64,000 nt of DNA, from positions 1-64,000 of the forward strand of contig CANFTB010000021.1 in the NCBI GenBank assembly GCA_947449735.1. Reading direction: 5' to 3'. This document shows, one piece after another, positions 17,817-26,425 of this stretch. The DNA comes from Chthoniobacteraceae bacterium (lineage in GTDB: Bacteria; Verrucomicrobiota; Verrucomicrobiia; Chthoniobacterales; Chthoniobacteraceae). The notes under the pieces were generated by a model that had not been told where the DNA came from, made no database searches, and was given only the letters and a program-made list of their open reading frames with translations. Numbering within the stretch: the stretch's first letter is position 1; the number at the start of each line of letters is the position of its first letter. A program made the position numbers and the translations under genes.

Positions 17817-18299
17817 CTAGCGGTGCATCGACTTCTGGATCTCGTAGGAGTTTTGCATCACCTCAAGGATCCGGTTGATGTTTAAAACCTTGTCTGTCTG
17901 ATAGTCGAGGTTACCGTCCGGGCCGATGAGGGCGATTGAAAACTTGCCCTTCAAATGAAAGGCGCTGCACGCACGCTCCCCGTTTGGAAGCACGACGACC
18001 GGAATGTCGGAACGTATTTCAGCGCTATCGCCCTTAAGGAAAGCCGCCGCTACGACCGTCTTTCGTACTGCCAGACGGTCGTAAGACTTCTGCATCTCCT
18101 TCAACTGTTCCTTAAAGCCCCCCCGGGAAGGGGAGTCAGCCAGCAGAATAATCATTGGCTGCCCCAGAAAGCTCTTCGAGGTGATAGGCTTTCCTGTAGC
18201 AGACGGAAACTCAACCTGAGGCGCAGGACGCACGACCTCCGCGCCGGCGGGAAGGCCGCTGACGGCGCAGAGCATGAGCGTTGTAAGGAACAGTTTCAT
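17817..18299 (-). CDS. secreted DUF4174-like protein
   Basis: A 160-residue protein with a Sec signal peptide (cleavage likely near AGAEVV, residues ~19-22). The remainder has a thioredoxin-like outline (FLGQPMIILLADSPSR, later FSIALIGPDGNLDYQT) without a CXXC active site. DUF4174 proteins match this outline, but the assignment is by pattern and the function is unknown. It lies 12 bp downstream of frr on the same strand and may be read from the pyrH-frr transcript. The 186 bp downstream contains low-complexity GC-rich sequence and no gene. Confidence 0.6.
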   Translation of the reverse strand: MKLFLTTLMLCAVSGLPAGAEVVRPAPQVEFPSATGKPITSKSFLGQPMIILLADSPSRGGFKEQLKEMQKSYDRLAVRKTVVAAAFLKGDSAEIRSDIPVVVLPNGERACSAFHLKGKFSIALIGPDGNLDYQTDKVLNINRILEVMQNSYEIQKSMHR

Positions 18300-18311
18300 G
18301 TGGCGGTCGGT

Positions 18312-18872
18312 TTAGACCTTCATGATATCCGCCTCTTTGAGCGCGGCGGTGTCTTCGATCTTCTTGACGAAGGCGTCGGTGAGCTTCTGGATCTCCTTCT
18401 CGTAGCTCTCGATCGCGTCCTCAGTAACCCCTCCATCCTTGGAAACTTTCTTCATACCTTCCATTCCGTCGCGTCGGGCTGAGCGTACCCGGATCTTGGA
18501 TTCTTCGGTCATCTGTTTGACCATTTTAACCAGATCCCGTCTGCGTTCCTCGGTCAGCGGCGGAATGGGCAGGCGGATCAACTTCCCGTCGGTGACGGGA
18601 TTGATCCCGATTTTGGACTCCTTGATCGCCCTTTCGATGTCTTTGGTCGTGCTGCCGTCGAAGGGTTGAATGACGACCATCCGCGGTTCAGGCGTCGAGA
18701 TCATCGCCATCTGCTTGAGCTTCATGGACACGCCGTAAGCCTCGACGTCGATGTTTTCCACAAGCGCGGGAGAAGCTTTTCCGGTGCGCACGGCTGCGAA
18801 CTCGTGGGTGAGGTAGTCGTAGCCTTTTTCCATGGCCGACTCGGTTTCGAGGAGGATTTCGTCTGGGTCCAT
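18312..18872 (-). CDS. frr: ribosome recycling factor
   Basis: A 186-residue protein, usual RRF length, with the family pattern: VRTGKASPALVENIDVEAYG, then PFDGSTTKDIERAI, GINPVTDGKLIRLPIPPLTEERR, and a C-terminal three-helix segment. RRF with EF-G splits post-termination ribosomes. The ATG at 18872 is chosen; a TTG two codons upstream is unlikely. It follows pyrH by 40 bp, the conserved pyrH-frr order, but rpsB-tsf are not adjacent here. Confidence 0.97.
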   Translation of the reverse strand: MDPDEILLETESAMEKGYDYLTHEFAAVRTGKASPALVENIDVEAYGVSMKLKQMAMISTPEPRMVVIQPFDGSTTKDIERAIKESKIGINPVTDGKLIRLPIPPLTEERRRDLVKMVKQMTEESKIRVRSARRDGMEGMKKVSKDGGVTEDAIESYEKEIQKLTDAFVKKIEDTAALKEADIMKV

Positions 18873-18912
18873 AATCAATAGCTTCTGTAAGTGCTTCGCA
18901 GTGGGTGGGAGA

Positions 18913-19656
18913 TTACTCCGAGGTCACGAGCGTGCCTACTGCATTTCCTAGGATGGCGTTGCGGATGTTGTTCGGTGTCATGAGGTCGAACACCAGAATC
19001 GGCACCCGGTTGTCCATGCAAAGGGTAAAGGCCGTGCTGTCCATGACTTGCAGGCGTTTTGAGAGCGCCTCCGAATAGCTGATCCTGTCGTAGCGCACAG
19101 CTGTTGGGTCCTTTTTGGGGTCCGCCGTGTAGATGCCATCCACCTTCGTCGCCTTCAGGATCGCCTCCGCACAGATCTCGCTGGCCCGAAGCGCGGCGGT
19201 AGTGTCAGTGGAGAAAAACGGGTTTCCAGTGCCGGCAACAAAGATCACGACCCGGCCGAGCTCCAGATGCCGCATGGCGCGCCGGCGGATGAAGGGCTCG
19301 GCGACGCTCTGGATCGGGATGGCGGTCTGGACGCGCGTGGCGACACCGATGGATTCCAGAGCTGACTGCAAGGCCATGCCGTTGATCACGGTGGCAAGCA
19401 TTCCCATATAGTCGGCTGTCGTGCGCTCCATGCCTCGATGGCTGGCCGTCAAGCCCCGCCAGATGTTGCCTCCGCCGATCACGATCGCAATTTCCACCCC
19501 CATCGCATGTACGTCGCGAATCTGCTGCGCCACCTGGGCGACAATCTGGGGCGAGATGGACTCCATGCTGCCCGGTTCCTTCAAGGCTTCCCCGCTGATC
19601 TTCAATACAACGCGTTTATATTTTGGTGAGGAGTTGGAAACGATGGTGTCTGGCAT
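18913..19656 (-). CDS. pyrH: UMP kinase
   Basis: A 247-residue amino-acid-kinase-fold protein: [12 protein letters not shown] near the N terminus, [26 protein letters not shown], and the C-terminal [14 protein letters not shown] and NAVGTLVT. It makes UDP from UMP as a hexamer and is normally GTP-activated and UTP-inhibited. The frame is open far upstream (another 125 codons) into the divergent trpC gene, but homology starts at the ATG at 19656, so the extension is rejected. Transcribed with frr. Confidence 0.96.
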   Translation of the reverse strand: MPDTIVSNSSPKYKRVVLKISGEALKEPGSMESISPQIVAQVAQQIRDVHAMGVEIAIVIGGGNIWRGLTASHRGMERTTADYMGMLATVINGMALQSALESIGVATRVQTAIPIQSVAEPFIRRRAMRHLELGRVVIFVAGTGNPFFSTDTTAALRASEICAEAILKATKVDGIYTADPKKDPTAVRYDRISYSEALSKRLQVMDSTAFTLCMDNRVPILVFDLMTPNNIRNAILGNAVGTLVTSE

Positions 19657-19756
19657 GGGAACAGAGTGTGCACAGGGAGGGGTGAGTCTTGCCAAGGGCA
19701 AAGAGAGGGCGACTGCTTGCGTGGGGAGGGATTTTGCGGCCAGACTGTGCCCCGTT

Positions 19757-20542
19757 ATGGGTAAAAACCGGCTCCAGCAGATTTTGGAAGTGAAAGAGAA
19801 AGAAGTGGCCCGCCTCCTTCCGAGGGCGGAGCATCTCCGCGCTGCGGCACTCCAGCGCAATGACTTCCGGCCCTTCACCAGGGCCCTCGACTGCGGTCCC
19901 GGGGCGCTTTCCCTCATCGCCGAGGTCAAAAAGGCCAGCCCGTCGGCGGGAGTCATCGCCCAAGATTTCGACCCCGTGCGCATCGCGTTGGAGTACGAGG
20001 CCGGAGGGGCGCACGCCTTGTCCGTACTCACGGATGTTGAGTTTTTTCAGGGGGACCTCGCCTATCTTTCCCGGATCCGGGCTGCGGTGGGACTGCCGCT
20101 TTTGCGCAAGGACTTCATCATCCACGAGGCCCAGATTGCGGAGGCGTGCGTTGCGGGAGCCGATGCCATCCTGCTGATCGTGGCGGCCCTAGAGCAGGAC
20201 CGCCTGGAGGCGCTGTATCAAGAGGCGAAGGTCCTCCAACTTGATGTTCTCGTTGAGGCCCATTCCGCCGAGGAACTTGACCGGGCGATTGATTTGGGTG
20301 CCGACCTCATTGGAATCAACAACAGAAACCTGACCACCTTTGTGGTCGACCTTGCGACGACCGAAACCCTCAGCGAGGAGGTTCCAGAGGGCGTGATCCT
20401 AGTGTGCGAGAGCGGTTTGAAGACACGCTCGGACACGCAGCGCGCCTTCGACGCCGGCTGCAATGCAATCTTGGTAGGAGAGAGCCTGATGCGCTCCGGC
20501 AACATCGCCGGGCAGATCACCGAATTGCTGGGAGTCTCCTGA
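19757..20542 (+). CDS. trpC: indole-3-glycerol-phosphate synthase
   Basis: A 261-residue TIM barrel with the IGPS signature: [13 protein letters not shown] near residues 55-67, [40 protein letters not shown], and CESGLKT plus [12 protein letters not shown]. It closes the indole ring in tryptophan synthesis. No other trp genes flank it, which is common outside enterobacteria. It is divergent from pyrH (100-bp gap) and ends 2 bp from the converging exonuclease gene. Confidence 0.96.
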   Translation: MGKNRLQQILEVKEKEVARLLPRAEHLRAAALQRNDFRPFTRALDCGPGALSLIAEVKKASPSAGVIAQDFDPVRIALEYEAGGAHALSVLTDVEFFQGDLAYLSRIRAAVGLPLLRKDFIIHEAQIAEACVAGADAILLIVAALEQDRLEALYQEAKVLQLDVLVEAHSAEELDRAIDLGADLIGINNRNLTTFVVDLATTETLSEEVPEGVILVCESGLKTRSDTQRAFDAGCNAILVGESLMRSGNIAGQITELLGVS

Positions 20543-20544
20543 GA

Positions 20545-21459
20545 CTAACCAAAGAGGTCACCCTGCCTCGGCCTTGCGTTCTTCTCCGCTTCCTTGGCCA
20601 TCTCCTCCCGCAGCGTCCGGAAGCCCTCCCTCTCCAACGCTGGAATCAGTTCGTCAAACTTGGGGGAGATGAGAAGGTTGTCGGGGGCAATCGGTAGCGG
20701 AAGATCCAGATCGAGGCGTACCATCTCCTGGTTTTGAACAAGCTGCTCGCGGGCGGCGGCAATCTTCTCCCTCAGTTTGGGAGATTCGATCATCTCAATG
20801 TTGGACAAGACCGCGTTCAGGGAGCCGTGTTTGCTGAGCAGCCCTGCGGCACCCTTCGGTCCGACTCCCGAGACCCCGGGTATGTTGTCCGCCGAATCCC
20901 CGACAAGGCTCAAGAGGTCGCCGAGTTGTGCCGGCGTCACGCCCCACTTGCGAGCGACGGCATCCGCCTCCAGCAGCGCGAAAGCGTCCTTCGGAGTGGC
21001 CAAATCGGCCTTGTTCGTGGAATAGACACGGATCTCGGGACAAACGATTTGGAAAAGGTCTTTATCGGCAGTTGCGAGAATGGACTCCCATCCTTTCAGC
21101 CGCGCCGCGGTCGCATACGAGGCCATCAGATCGTCTGCTTCAGTGTCCGGAGCCGACACCGAGGAAAAGCCGATCAGAGTGATCAGCTCGCGCATCCTCG
21201 GAAGCTGCGCCTCTAGGTCCTGCGGCATCTCGGTGCGTTGAGCTTTGTACTCGGGTTGGAGCGTGGTGCGGCGGGCGGGCATTCCCATGTCCCAAACGAC
21301 GGCGGCGCGGCCGGGGGAAAGGTCCCGTTGCATACGTCTAAGCGCCTTGAGGAAGCCGTAAATGGCCCCCGAAGGCTCGCCCTTTGGATTGGTGAGGCCG
21401 ACGAGCGCGTGAAAAGACCGGTACGCGTAGTAGTAGCCGTCGACGAGGAGAAGTTTCAC
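20545..21459 (-). CDS. stand-alone 5'-3' exonuclease (Pol I N-terminal homologue)
   Basis: A protein of about 304 residues from a GTG start at 21459, giving the canonical N terminus VKLLLVDGYYYAYRSFHAL. It has the flap-nuclease catalytic aspartates in DTEADDLMAS and ILATADKDLFQIV, and the helix-hairpin-helix LVGDSADNIPGVSGVGPKGA. It lacks a polymerase domain. Such proteins either act in primer removal or flap processing alongside Pol I or are ExoIX-like. The last residues GDLFG are a family-typical end. Whether polA elsewhere also carries this domain cannot be judged here. Confidence 0.88.
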   Translation of the reverse strand: MKLLLVDGYYYAYRSFHALVGLTNPKGEPSGAIYGFLKALRRMQRDLSPGRAAVVWDMGMPARRTTLQPEYKAQRTEMPQDLEAQLPRMRELITLIGFSSVSAPDTEADDLMASYATAARLKGWESILATADKDLFQIVCPEIRVYSTNKADLATPKDAFALLEADAVARKWGVTPAQLGDLLSLVGDSADNIPGVSGVGPKGAAGLLSKHGSLNAVLSNIEMIESPKLREKIAAAREQLVQNQEMVRLDLDLPLPIAPDNLLISPKFDELIPALEREGFRTLREEMAKEAEKNARPRQGDLFG

Positions 21460-21611
21460 TAGAGGTGGAATACGGAGGGTTGGGGCGAAGCGGTCAATGG
21501 ATCGCAAGGCGATGGGCCCATCCAAGGGACGAATCTAAAAGTTTCAATCCCATTTCAGCGTCCCATTTCAAACTCCGTGCCCTGCGCTTCTTGGTGCGCC
21601 GGGCGCTGGAT

Positions 21612-23201
21612 TCACCTGCAGAGGGGCCCGGCATTCAGCACTTCGCCGGAAACCGCGTCCTTGTACTGCTCGAAGTTCAGAACGAAGTTCGACGCAAGTT
21701 TCGATGCGGTGGCCGTGTACGCAGCTGCGTCGCCCCAGGCCCGGGAGGGCAAAAGCAGTTCGTCAGGCAGTTCCGGGATGTGCGTGACAGCGCTCACTCC
21801 AAAAAAAGGATCCGGCGCAGTGGGAGCGTTATCAAGGCCGCCCTCGTGGATGGCGTTCATGATGGCCCGTGTTTGCGCCAGCTTGATTCGGTGTCCGACT
21901 CCCACGCCGCCGCCAGTCCAGCCGGTGTTTACGAGCCACACGTTGACTTTGTGTCTGCTCATCTTCTGTGCGAGCAGCTCGGCGTACTTTGAGGGATGCC
22001 ACACAAGAAACGGTGCTCCGAAGCATGCGCTGAAGGTGGTGGATGGCTCCGTCACCCCCTCCTCCGTTCCCGCCACCTTGGCAGTGTAACCGGAGATGAA
22101 GTGGTACATGGCCTGAGCCGGGTTTAACCTTGAAACCGGCGGCAGCACCCCGAAGGCGTCGCAGGTCAGAAAGATGATGTTCTCCGGATGCCCCGCCACA
22201 CACGGAATTCGCGCCTGCCTGATAAACTCCAACGGATAAGCGCCCCTAGTGTTTTGTGTGATGGAGGTGTCGTGGAAGTCAATCTGTCGGCTGCCGCCGT
22301 CGAGGACCACGTTCTCAAGGATCGCGCCAAATCGGAGTGCCTGGTAAATGTCGGGCTCCGATTCCGGCGAAAGATCGATCGTCTTCGCATAGCAGCCGCC
22401 CTCGATGTTGAAAATGCCGTCGTCCGCCCAGACGTGTTCATCATCACCGATGAGACGCCGTTTCGGGTCGGCGGAAAGCGTGGTTTTCCCCGTTCCCGAA
22501 AGGCCGAACAAGACTGAGGGGTGCGCTCCTGCCGGGTCGGTCGTTGCCGAGCAGTGCATGGAGAGCAGACCCTTTTTAGGCATCAAATAGTTCATCAGAG
22601 TGAACACGCCCTTCTTCATCTCCCCTGCGTATTCCGTGCCCAAGATCACCATCTGCTTCTCTTCGAAGCAGAGATCGATGGACGTCTTTGACGACATCCC
22701 ATCCGTATGCCGGTTGGCCGGAAACGCCCCGGCGTTGATGATCGTAAAATCCGGGGTGCCGAATACCGCCAGCTCTGCCTCCGTTGGCTTTACCAGCATC
22801 GTTGCCATGAACAGCGCGTGGTAGGCTCGCGAGCAGATGACGCGTACCTTCAGACGATGCCTTGGGTGCCAGCCGGCAAAACCGTCGACTACGTAAACCC
22901 GCTCCCGGGTGTTCAGGTAGTCTAGCGCACGCTCCCGGTTGATGGCAAACGAACGGGAATCCAGTTCCCTGTTCACGCTGCCCCACCAGACGTCCGCCTC
23001 GGAGTTTGGGTGGCGCACCACGCGCTTGTCCGCCGGCGAACGGCCGGTCTTTGCACCGGAATAGGCAACAAGGGAGCCCTGTGATGAGAGGGTCGTGCCC
23101 GGTTCGTGCCGGATGGCATGCTCGTAGAGCAGGGGAGTGGAGGAGTTTCGAAAAACCTCCGGAACCGTAAGCCCAAGATGTGACAAGTCTAAGGAATGCA
23201 T
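21612..23201 (-). CDS. pckA: phosphoenolpyruvate carboxykinase (ATP)
   Basis: A 529-residue enzyme of usual length. The kinase-1a loop is FGLSGTGKTTLS, the kinase-2 loop is LIGDDEHVW, the substrate region is GGCYAKTIDL, and MHCSATT and VNTGWTGGGVG are present. It converts oxaloacetate plus ATP to PEP, linking the TCA cycle to gluconeogenesis, and fits the gluconeogenic demand of an amino-acid/sugar-acid user. The frame is open upstream, but the ATG at 23201 (MHSLDLSHLGL) matches family length. Monocistronic. Confidence 0.97.
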   Translation of the reverse strand: MHSLDLSHLGLTVPEVFRNSSTPLLYEHAIRHEPGTTLSSQGSLVAYSGAKTGRSPADKRVVRHPNSEADVWWGSVNRELDSRSFAINRERALDYLNTRERVYVVDGFAGWHPRHRLKVRVICSRAYHALFMATMLVKPTEAELAVFGTPDFTIINAGAFPANRHTDGMSSKTSIDLCFEEKQMVILGTEYAGEMKKGVFTLMNYLMPKKGLLSMHCSATTDPAGAHPSVLFGLSGTGKTTLSADPKRRLIGDDEHVWADDGIFNIEGGCYAKTIDLSPESEPDIYQALRFGAILENVVLDGGSRQIDFHDTSITQNTRGAYPLEFIRQARIPCVAGHPENIIFLTCDAFGVLPPVSRLNPAQAMYHFISGYTAKVAGTEEGVTEPSTTFSACFGAPFLVWHPSKYAELLAQKMSRHKVNVWLVNTGWTGGGVGVGHRIKLAQTRAIMNAIHEGGLDNAPTAPDPFFGVSAVTHIPELPDELLLPSRAWGDAAAYTATASKLASNFVLNFEQYKDAVSGEVLNAGPLCR

Positions 23202-23307
23202 AAGCGGGATGAAACACGCATAGCCCCTGGGTGGACGGGTTGCGAAACGCCCCTCCATAGCGGGCCAACGCGGCTCAGCTTGCAAGCAAAAGGGGGCGAA
23301 AAAGCTC

Positions 23308-24189
23308 CTATTTCAGTACGAGGGCGATCGCAGCCAGCATCAAAACAGCGCCCGCGAGGCGCCGGACCATCGCGTTGCCTCCGGCCTCCCGCTCTGAGTT
23401 TCCAAAAGCAGGCCCTGCGAACCAAACCAGCACGATGCTCCAGACGCCGCGGGAGCTGTACAACAGGTTTGACCATGCGGCGCCTTTGAGTTGAACCACA
23501 CAGTAGGCCATCAAGACGATTTGTCCGATGGTCGCAGACAGGCCCGGCCAGAACGCCCGTTGTGCTGATTTAGGCAGCCGCCACCACGGCCCCTCCAGAA
23601 AGGGAAGCAACGCCAGAGACCAGAGCCCCATAGCAATGCACACGCACGCAGAGAAGCGCCACACGCCCATCCTGTCCGCCCACATTTGAAAGCAGACGTC
23701 CACTCCAGAGAAGGCCGCGGCCGCGATCGCCCCCCCCAGCAGGGCCGGAAAAAGGCTGCCATTCGTCGAACGCTTTCCGCTGCCCAGCAAAAAGGTCGCC
23801 GCAGTTGATATAGCCGCCGCCACCCACCATATCGAGGGCAGTTTTTCTTGGGCGAAGACCGTGACCATCGCAGCCACCATCACGACTTTGAGCCCCATGA
23901 CGGGGGTCACTATCGACACATCCCCGAAGCGCAGCGCCACGAACACGCTGACCTGGCCGGCGAAAAAAAGCAGGGAAGTCAGCAGGATGTGCCAGAGGGT
24001 GGTAGGATCCAGCGGGCCGTGTCCCAAAAGCAGAAGCGGGGCCATGAAAACCGCCTGTCCCCAGTTGATCAGGAAGTTCACCCGCCACAGGCCGCCCCCC
24101 TCGACGGTTGCCTGCTTGATGTAGAGCGCGGACAGTGCATAGACCAGCCCTGCTGTAAGAGGAACGCAGGCGGCCAGTGCTGGAGTCAT
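23308..24189 (-). CDS. DMT-superfamily (EamA-like) permease
   Basis: A 293-residue protein with about ten hydrophobic segments arranged as two similar halves, as in drug/metabolite transporters (for example GLVYALSALYIKQATV and LLFFAGQVSVFVALRFGDVSIVTPVMGLKVV). The GDVSIVTPV segment at the end of the first repeat is characteristic. The transported compound is unknown. It starts in the divergent region with the ThuA gene. Confidence 0.75.
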   Translation of the reverse strand: MTPALAACVPLTAGLVYALSALYIKQATVEGGGLWRVNFLINWGQAVFMAPLLLLGHGPLDPTTLWHILLTSLLFFAGQVSVFVALRFGDVSIVTPVMGLKVVMVAAMVTVFAQEKLPSIWWVAAAISTAATFLLGSGKRSTNGSLFPALLGGAIAAAAFSGVDVCFQMWADRMGVWRFSACVCIAMGLWSLALLPFLEGPWWRLPKSAQRAFWPGLSATIGQIVLMAYCVVQLKGAAWSNLLYSSRGVWSIVLVWFAGPAFGNSEREAGGNAMVRRLAGAVLMLAAIALVLK

Positions 24190-24363
24190 TCTTGATGCTG
24201 CATTTCAACGGCTCATTGAGGCAAGATTTAGCATGCGCACAGCGGTAGAATTAGTTTTTTAGTGATGTGTATGCTGCTGCTGTGCGATCTTCGGCGCGGT
24301 TCACTGACGGCGGAATTCCGGGGATGCGCTTGAGGGACCTTTCATTTCACCCCATTTATTTCC

Positions 24364-25275
24364 ATGCCAATAAAACTGCGGACCTTCTTTGCAGCGGCCC
24401 TTTTGCTGGTCACGTCGAATTTCTCTCAAGCCGCTGATCCCGTCCGCGTATTGGTTTGGGACGAGCAGCAGCCGCAACAAAAGCAGGCGTACGGCGACAA
24501 GTTTCTGGGCGAGACCATCGCGGCTCATCTCGGGCAAAAAGACGGGCTTTTGGTGAAGAGCGCGCGTTTAGACTCGGAGCAGCAGGGGCTTGATGAAGAA
24601 ATACTCGATGCAACCGACGTGCTGGTTTTCTGGTGCCACCGGCGGGTGAAGGAGCAGGACGATGCGCGTATGGAGGCTGTTGTAAAACGTGTGATGGAAG
24701 GCAGGCTCTCTTTAATCGCACTGCATTCTGCGCACTGGGCGAAGCCGTTTGTCCGGCTCATGCAGGAGCGTGCGAAGGCCGATGCTCTCACCATGGTTCC
24801 AGAGGCGGAGCGCGGATCGGCAAGTTGGGAGTTCGTAAACGACCAGCCTTATTACAAAGGAGTCAAGGATGGTGCCCCTCTCACCCCGTCCCTTGAACGC
24901 AATGGCGGGGTGTGGCGTCTGACGCTGCCCCAGTGCGTCTTCCCGGCCTACCGCGCTGATGGTGCGCCGGGCCACATGACCACGCTCCTGCCCGGGCACC
25001 CCATCGCGAGAGGATTGCCTGCGCACTGGGACATTCCGCAAACCGAAATGTACGGCGAGCCCTTCCATGTGCCCGCGCCGGATGAGGTGGTGTTTGAGGA
25101 GAAATGGGACAAGGGTGAGCAGTTCCGCAGCGGGTGCGTGTGGAAAGTCGGCAAGGGCCGCGTGTTTTATTTCCGCCCGGGCCACGAGACCTACCCCATC
25201 TTTACACAGGCAGAGCCCCTGCTTGTTGTGGAGAATGCCGTCCGCTGGATGGCTGCGGCGCAGGGTGCCCGGTAA
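24364..25275 (+). CDS. secreted ThuA-domain protein
   Basis: A 303-residue protein with a Sec signal peptide (cleavage after SQAA near residue 23) and a ThuA fold (class I glutamine-amidotransferase-like): VRVLVWDEQQPQQKQAYG, TDVLVFWCHRR, SLIALHSAHWAKPF, HPIARGLP, VWKVGKGRVFYFRPGHETYP. ThuA proteins are linked to trehalose and 3-keto-disaccharide use in rhizobia, and PVC bacteria carry many exported copies. Its exact reaction is unknown. No sugar gene adjoins it directly, but the TIM-barrel/dehydrogenase pair is 2.2 kb away. Confidence 0.88.
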   Translation: MPIKLRTFFAAALLLVTSNFSQAADPVRVLVWDEQQPQQKQAYGDKFLGETIAAHLGQKDGLLVKSARLDSEQQGLDEEILDATDVLVFWCHRRVKEQDDARMEAVVKRVMEGRLSLIALHSAHWAKPFVRLMQERAKADALTMVPEAERGSASWEFVNDQPYYKGVKDGAPLTPSLERNGGVWRLTLPQCVFPAYRADGAPGHMTTLLPGHPIARGLPAHWDIPQTEMYGEPFHVPAPDEVVFEEKWDKGEQFRSGCVWKVGKGRVFYFRPGHETYPIFTQAEPLLVVENAVRWMAAAQGAR

Positions 25276-25332
25276 CCTGCAACGGATCAGCGGCAGCGAA
25301 AACAGCGCGGCTGTCTGCGCACGCCGCCCCGG

Positions 25333-26301
25333 TCACCGCGCAAAGCCGTTCAGCAGGCCATATTCCAGAGCGAGCGGTTCGTTGACTCCGGTCGCTCCCA
25401 CATGCTCGCGCATTTTCGTGACGGCCTGCACGCGCTTGATGGCCTCGTCTTTGTCGAGGTTGGAGGCAGTCTGTGTGGAGTGTGTCTCGCACTCGGGAAG
25501 ATGCCTTGGGGTGCCCCCGTTCTGGCACAAAAGCACGTCGGTCCAAAAGGCCTCGAAAACTTCCAGCATCCTGTTGCGCTCGCCGATGTAGGAGGCTTCG
25601 GTGCGGGCGGCGTGTGTTTCCTCCAGTTGTTCCAGCCACTTTGGATCCACTGTCTGCTTGTATTGTTTCTCCTCAGCTTTGAAGGAAGCCTCAGCCGCGG
25701 AATGGATCGAGTCCTTGGTTTCGTTGAGGAGGGCTTGGAATTGCTGGGCCAGCCACAACCCGCCGCGTAGGTCAGGTTTCTGCGTGGAGAAAAAAGCGTT
25801 TAGCAGACTAGCAGTCGCAGCAGCCGCCGGGGAGCGTGTTTTCGTTTCGGAAGGCCTCAGTGGAACGGAGACGCACCGTGACAGTATCGTTTCGAGAAGT
25901 TGCTCGGGCTGCTCGGTGAGGAGGAAGATGTGTGTGTTCGGGGGCGGTTCTTCGAGCGTCTTGAGGAAAGCGTTTGCCGCCTGGGGTTGGAGGCGGTCGG
26001 CTTCGAAAATGATCGCGAACTTACTGCCTCCTTCAAAGGAGCGCATGCGGAGGTTTTGTTCCAGTTCGCGGAGTTGTTCAATCAGCAGCCTACGTGATTT
26101 GGATTCGGGCGCTATGGAATGGACGTCCGGGTGCTTGAGGGCTGACTCGGGCTGGCAGCCCAGCAGATGTGAGCACATGCCGAATGCGAGGTCACGCTTC
26201 CCGCTCCCCGGGGGGCCGGAGAGGAGATATGCGTGCGCCAGGCGCTTCTGGGAGTGCGCCTGTTTCAGCAAGGCTAGGGCGTCTGCTGCGGCAATGGGCA
26301 T
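25333..26301 (-). CDS. holB: DNA polymerase III subunit delta'
   Basis: A 322-residue clamp-loader subunit: RLAHAYLLSGPPGSGKRDLA near residues 20-39, ADRLQPQAANAFLKTLEEPPPNTHIFLLT, and LLETILSRC. The P-loop is followed by Arg rather than Thr/Ser, and the four zinc cysteines of the usual module are reduced to C43 and C49, so ATP and zinc binding look degenerate, as expected for a delta' subunit. The C-terminal half is poorly conserved. A 14-bp repeat array lies upstream. Confidence 0.85.
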   Translation of the reverse strand: MPIAAADALALLKQAHSQKRLAHAYLLSGPPGSGKRDLAFGMCSHLLGCQPESALKHPDVHSIAPESKSRRLLIEQLRELEQNLRMRSFEGGSKFAIIFEADRLQPQAANAFLKTLEEPPPNTHIFLLTEQPEQLLETILSRCVSVPLRPSETKTRSPAAAATASLLNAFFSTQKPDLRGGLWLAQQFQALLNETKDSIHSAAEASFKAEEKQYKQTVDPKWLEQLEETHAARTEASYIGERNRMLEVFEAFWTDVLLCQNGGTPRHLPECETHSTQTASNLDKDEAIKRVQAVTKMREHVGATGVNEPLALEYGLLNGFAR

Positions 26302-26382
26302 GAAAACACGCTATGCGAAAGCGGGCGCGCGAGCAAAGAGGATACCGATTTCCCAAAAACCGCATGGTTAGCGCAGGTTCTT

Positions 26383-26418
26383 GGTTCGTGGTTTTTGGTT
26401 CGTGGTTTTTGGTTCGTG
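26383..26418. repeat. 14-bp tandem repeat, 2.6 copies, upstream of holB
   Basis: ggttcgtggttttt occurs twice in full and once partly (ggttcgtg), in the 124-bp gap between the RlpA-like gene stop and the holB start. It is non-coding, T/G-rich on the plus strand and AC-rich on the minus strand. It may be a slippage product or a small intergenic element. Confidence 0.8.
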
Positions 26419-26425
26419 AGGGACT

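Noticed and set aside
19657-20031. upstream extension of pyrH to a start at 20031
   Set aside because: The extra 125 residues have no homology, overlap the divergent trpC coding region, and precede the conserved UMP-kinase start.
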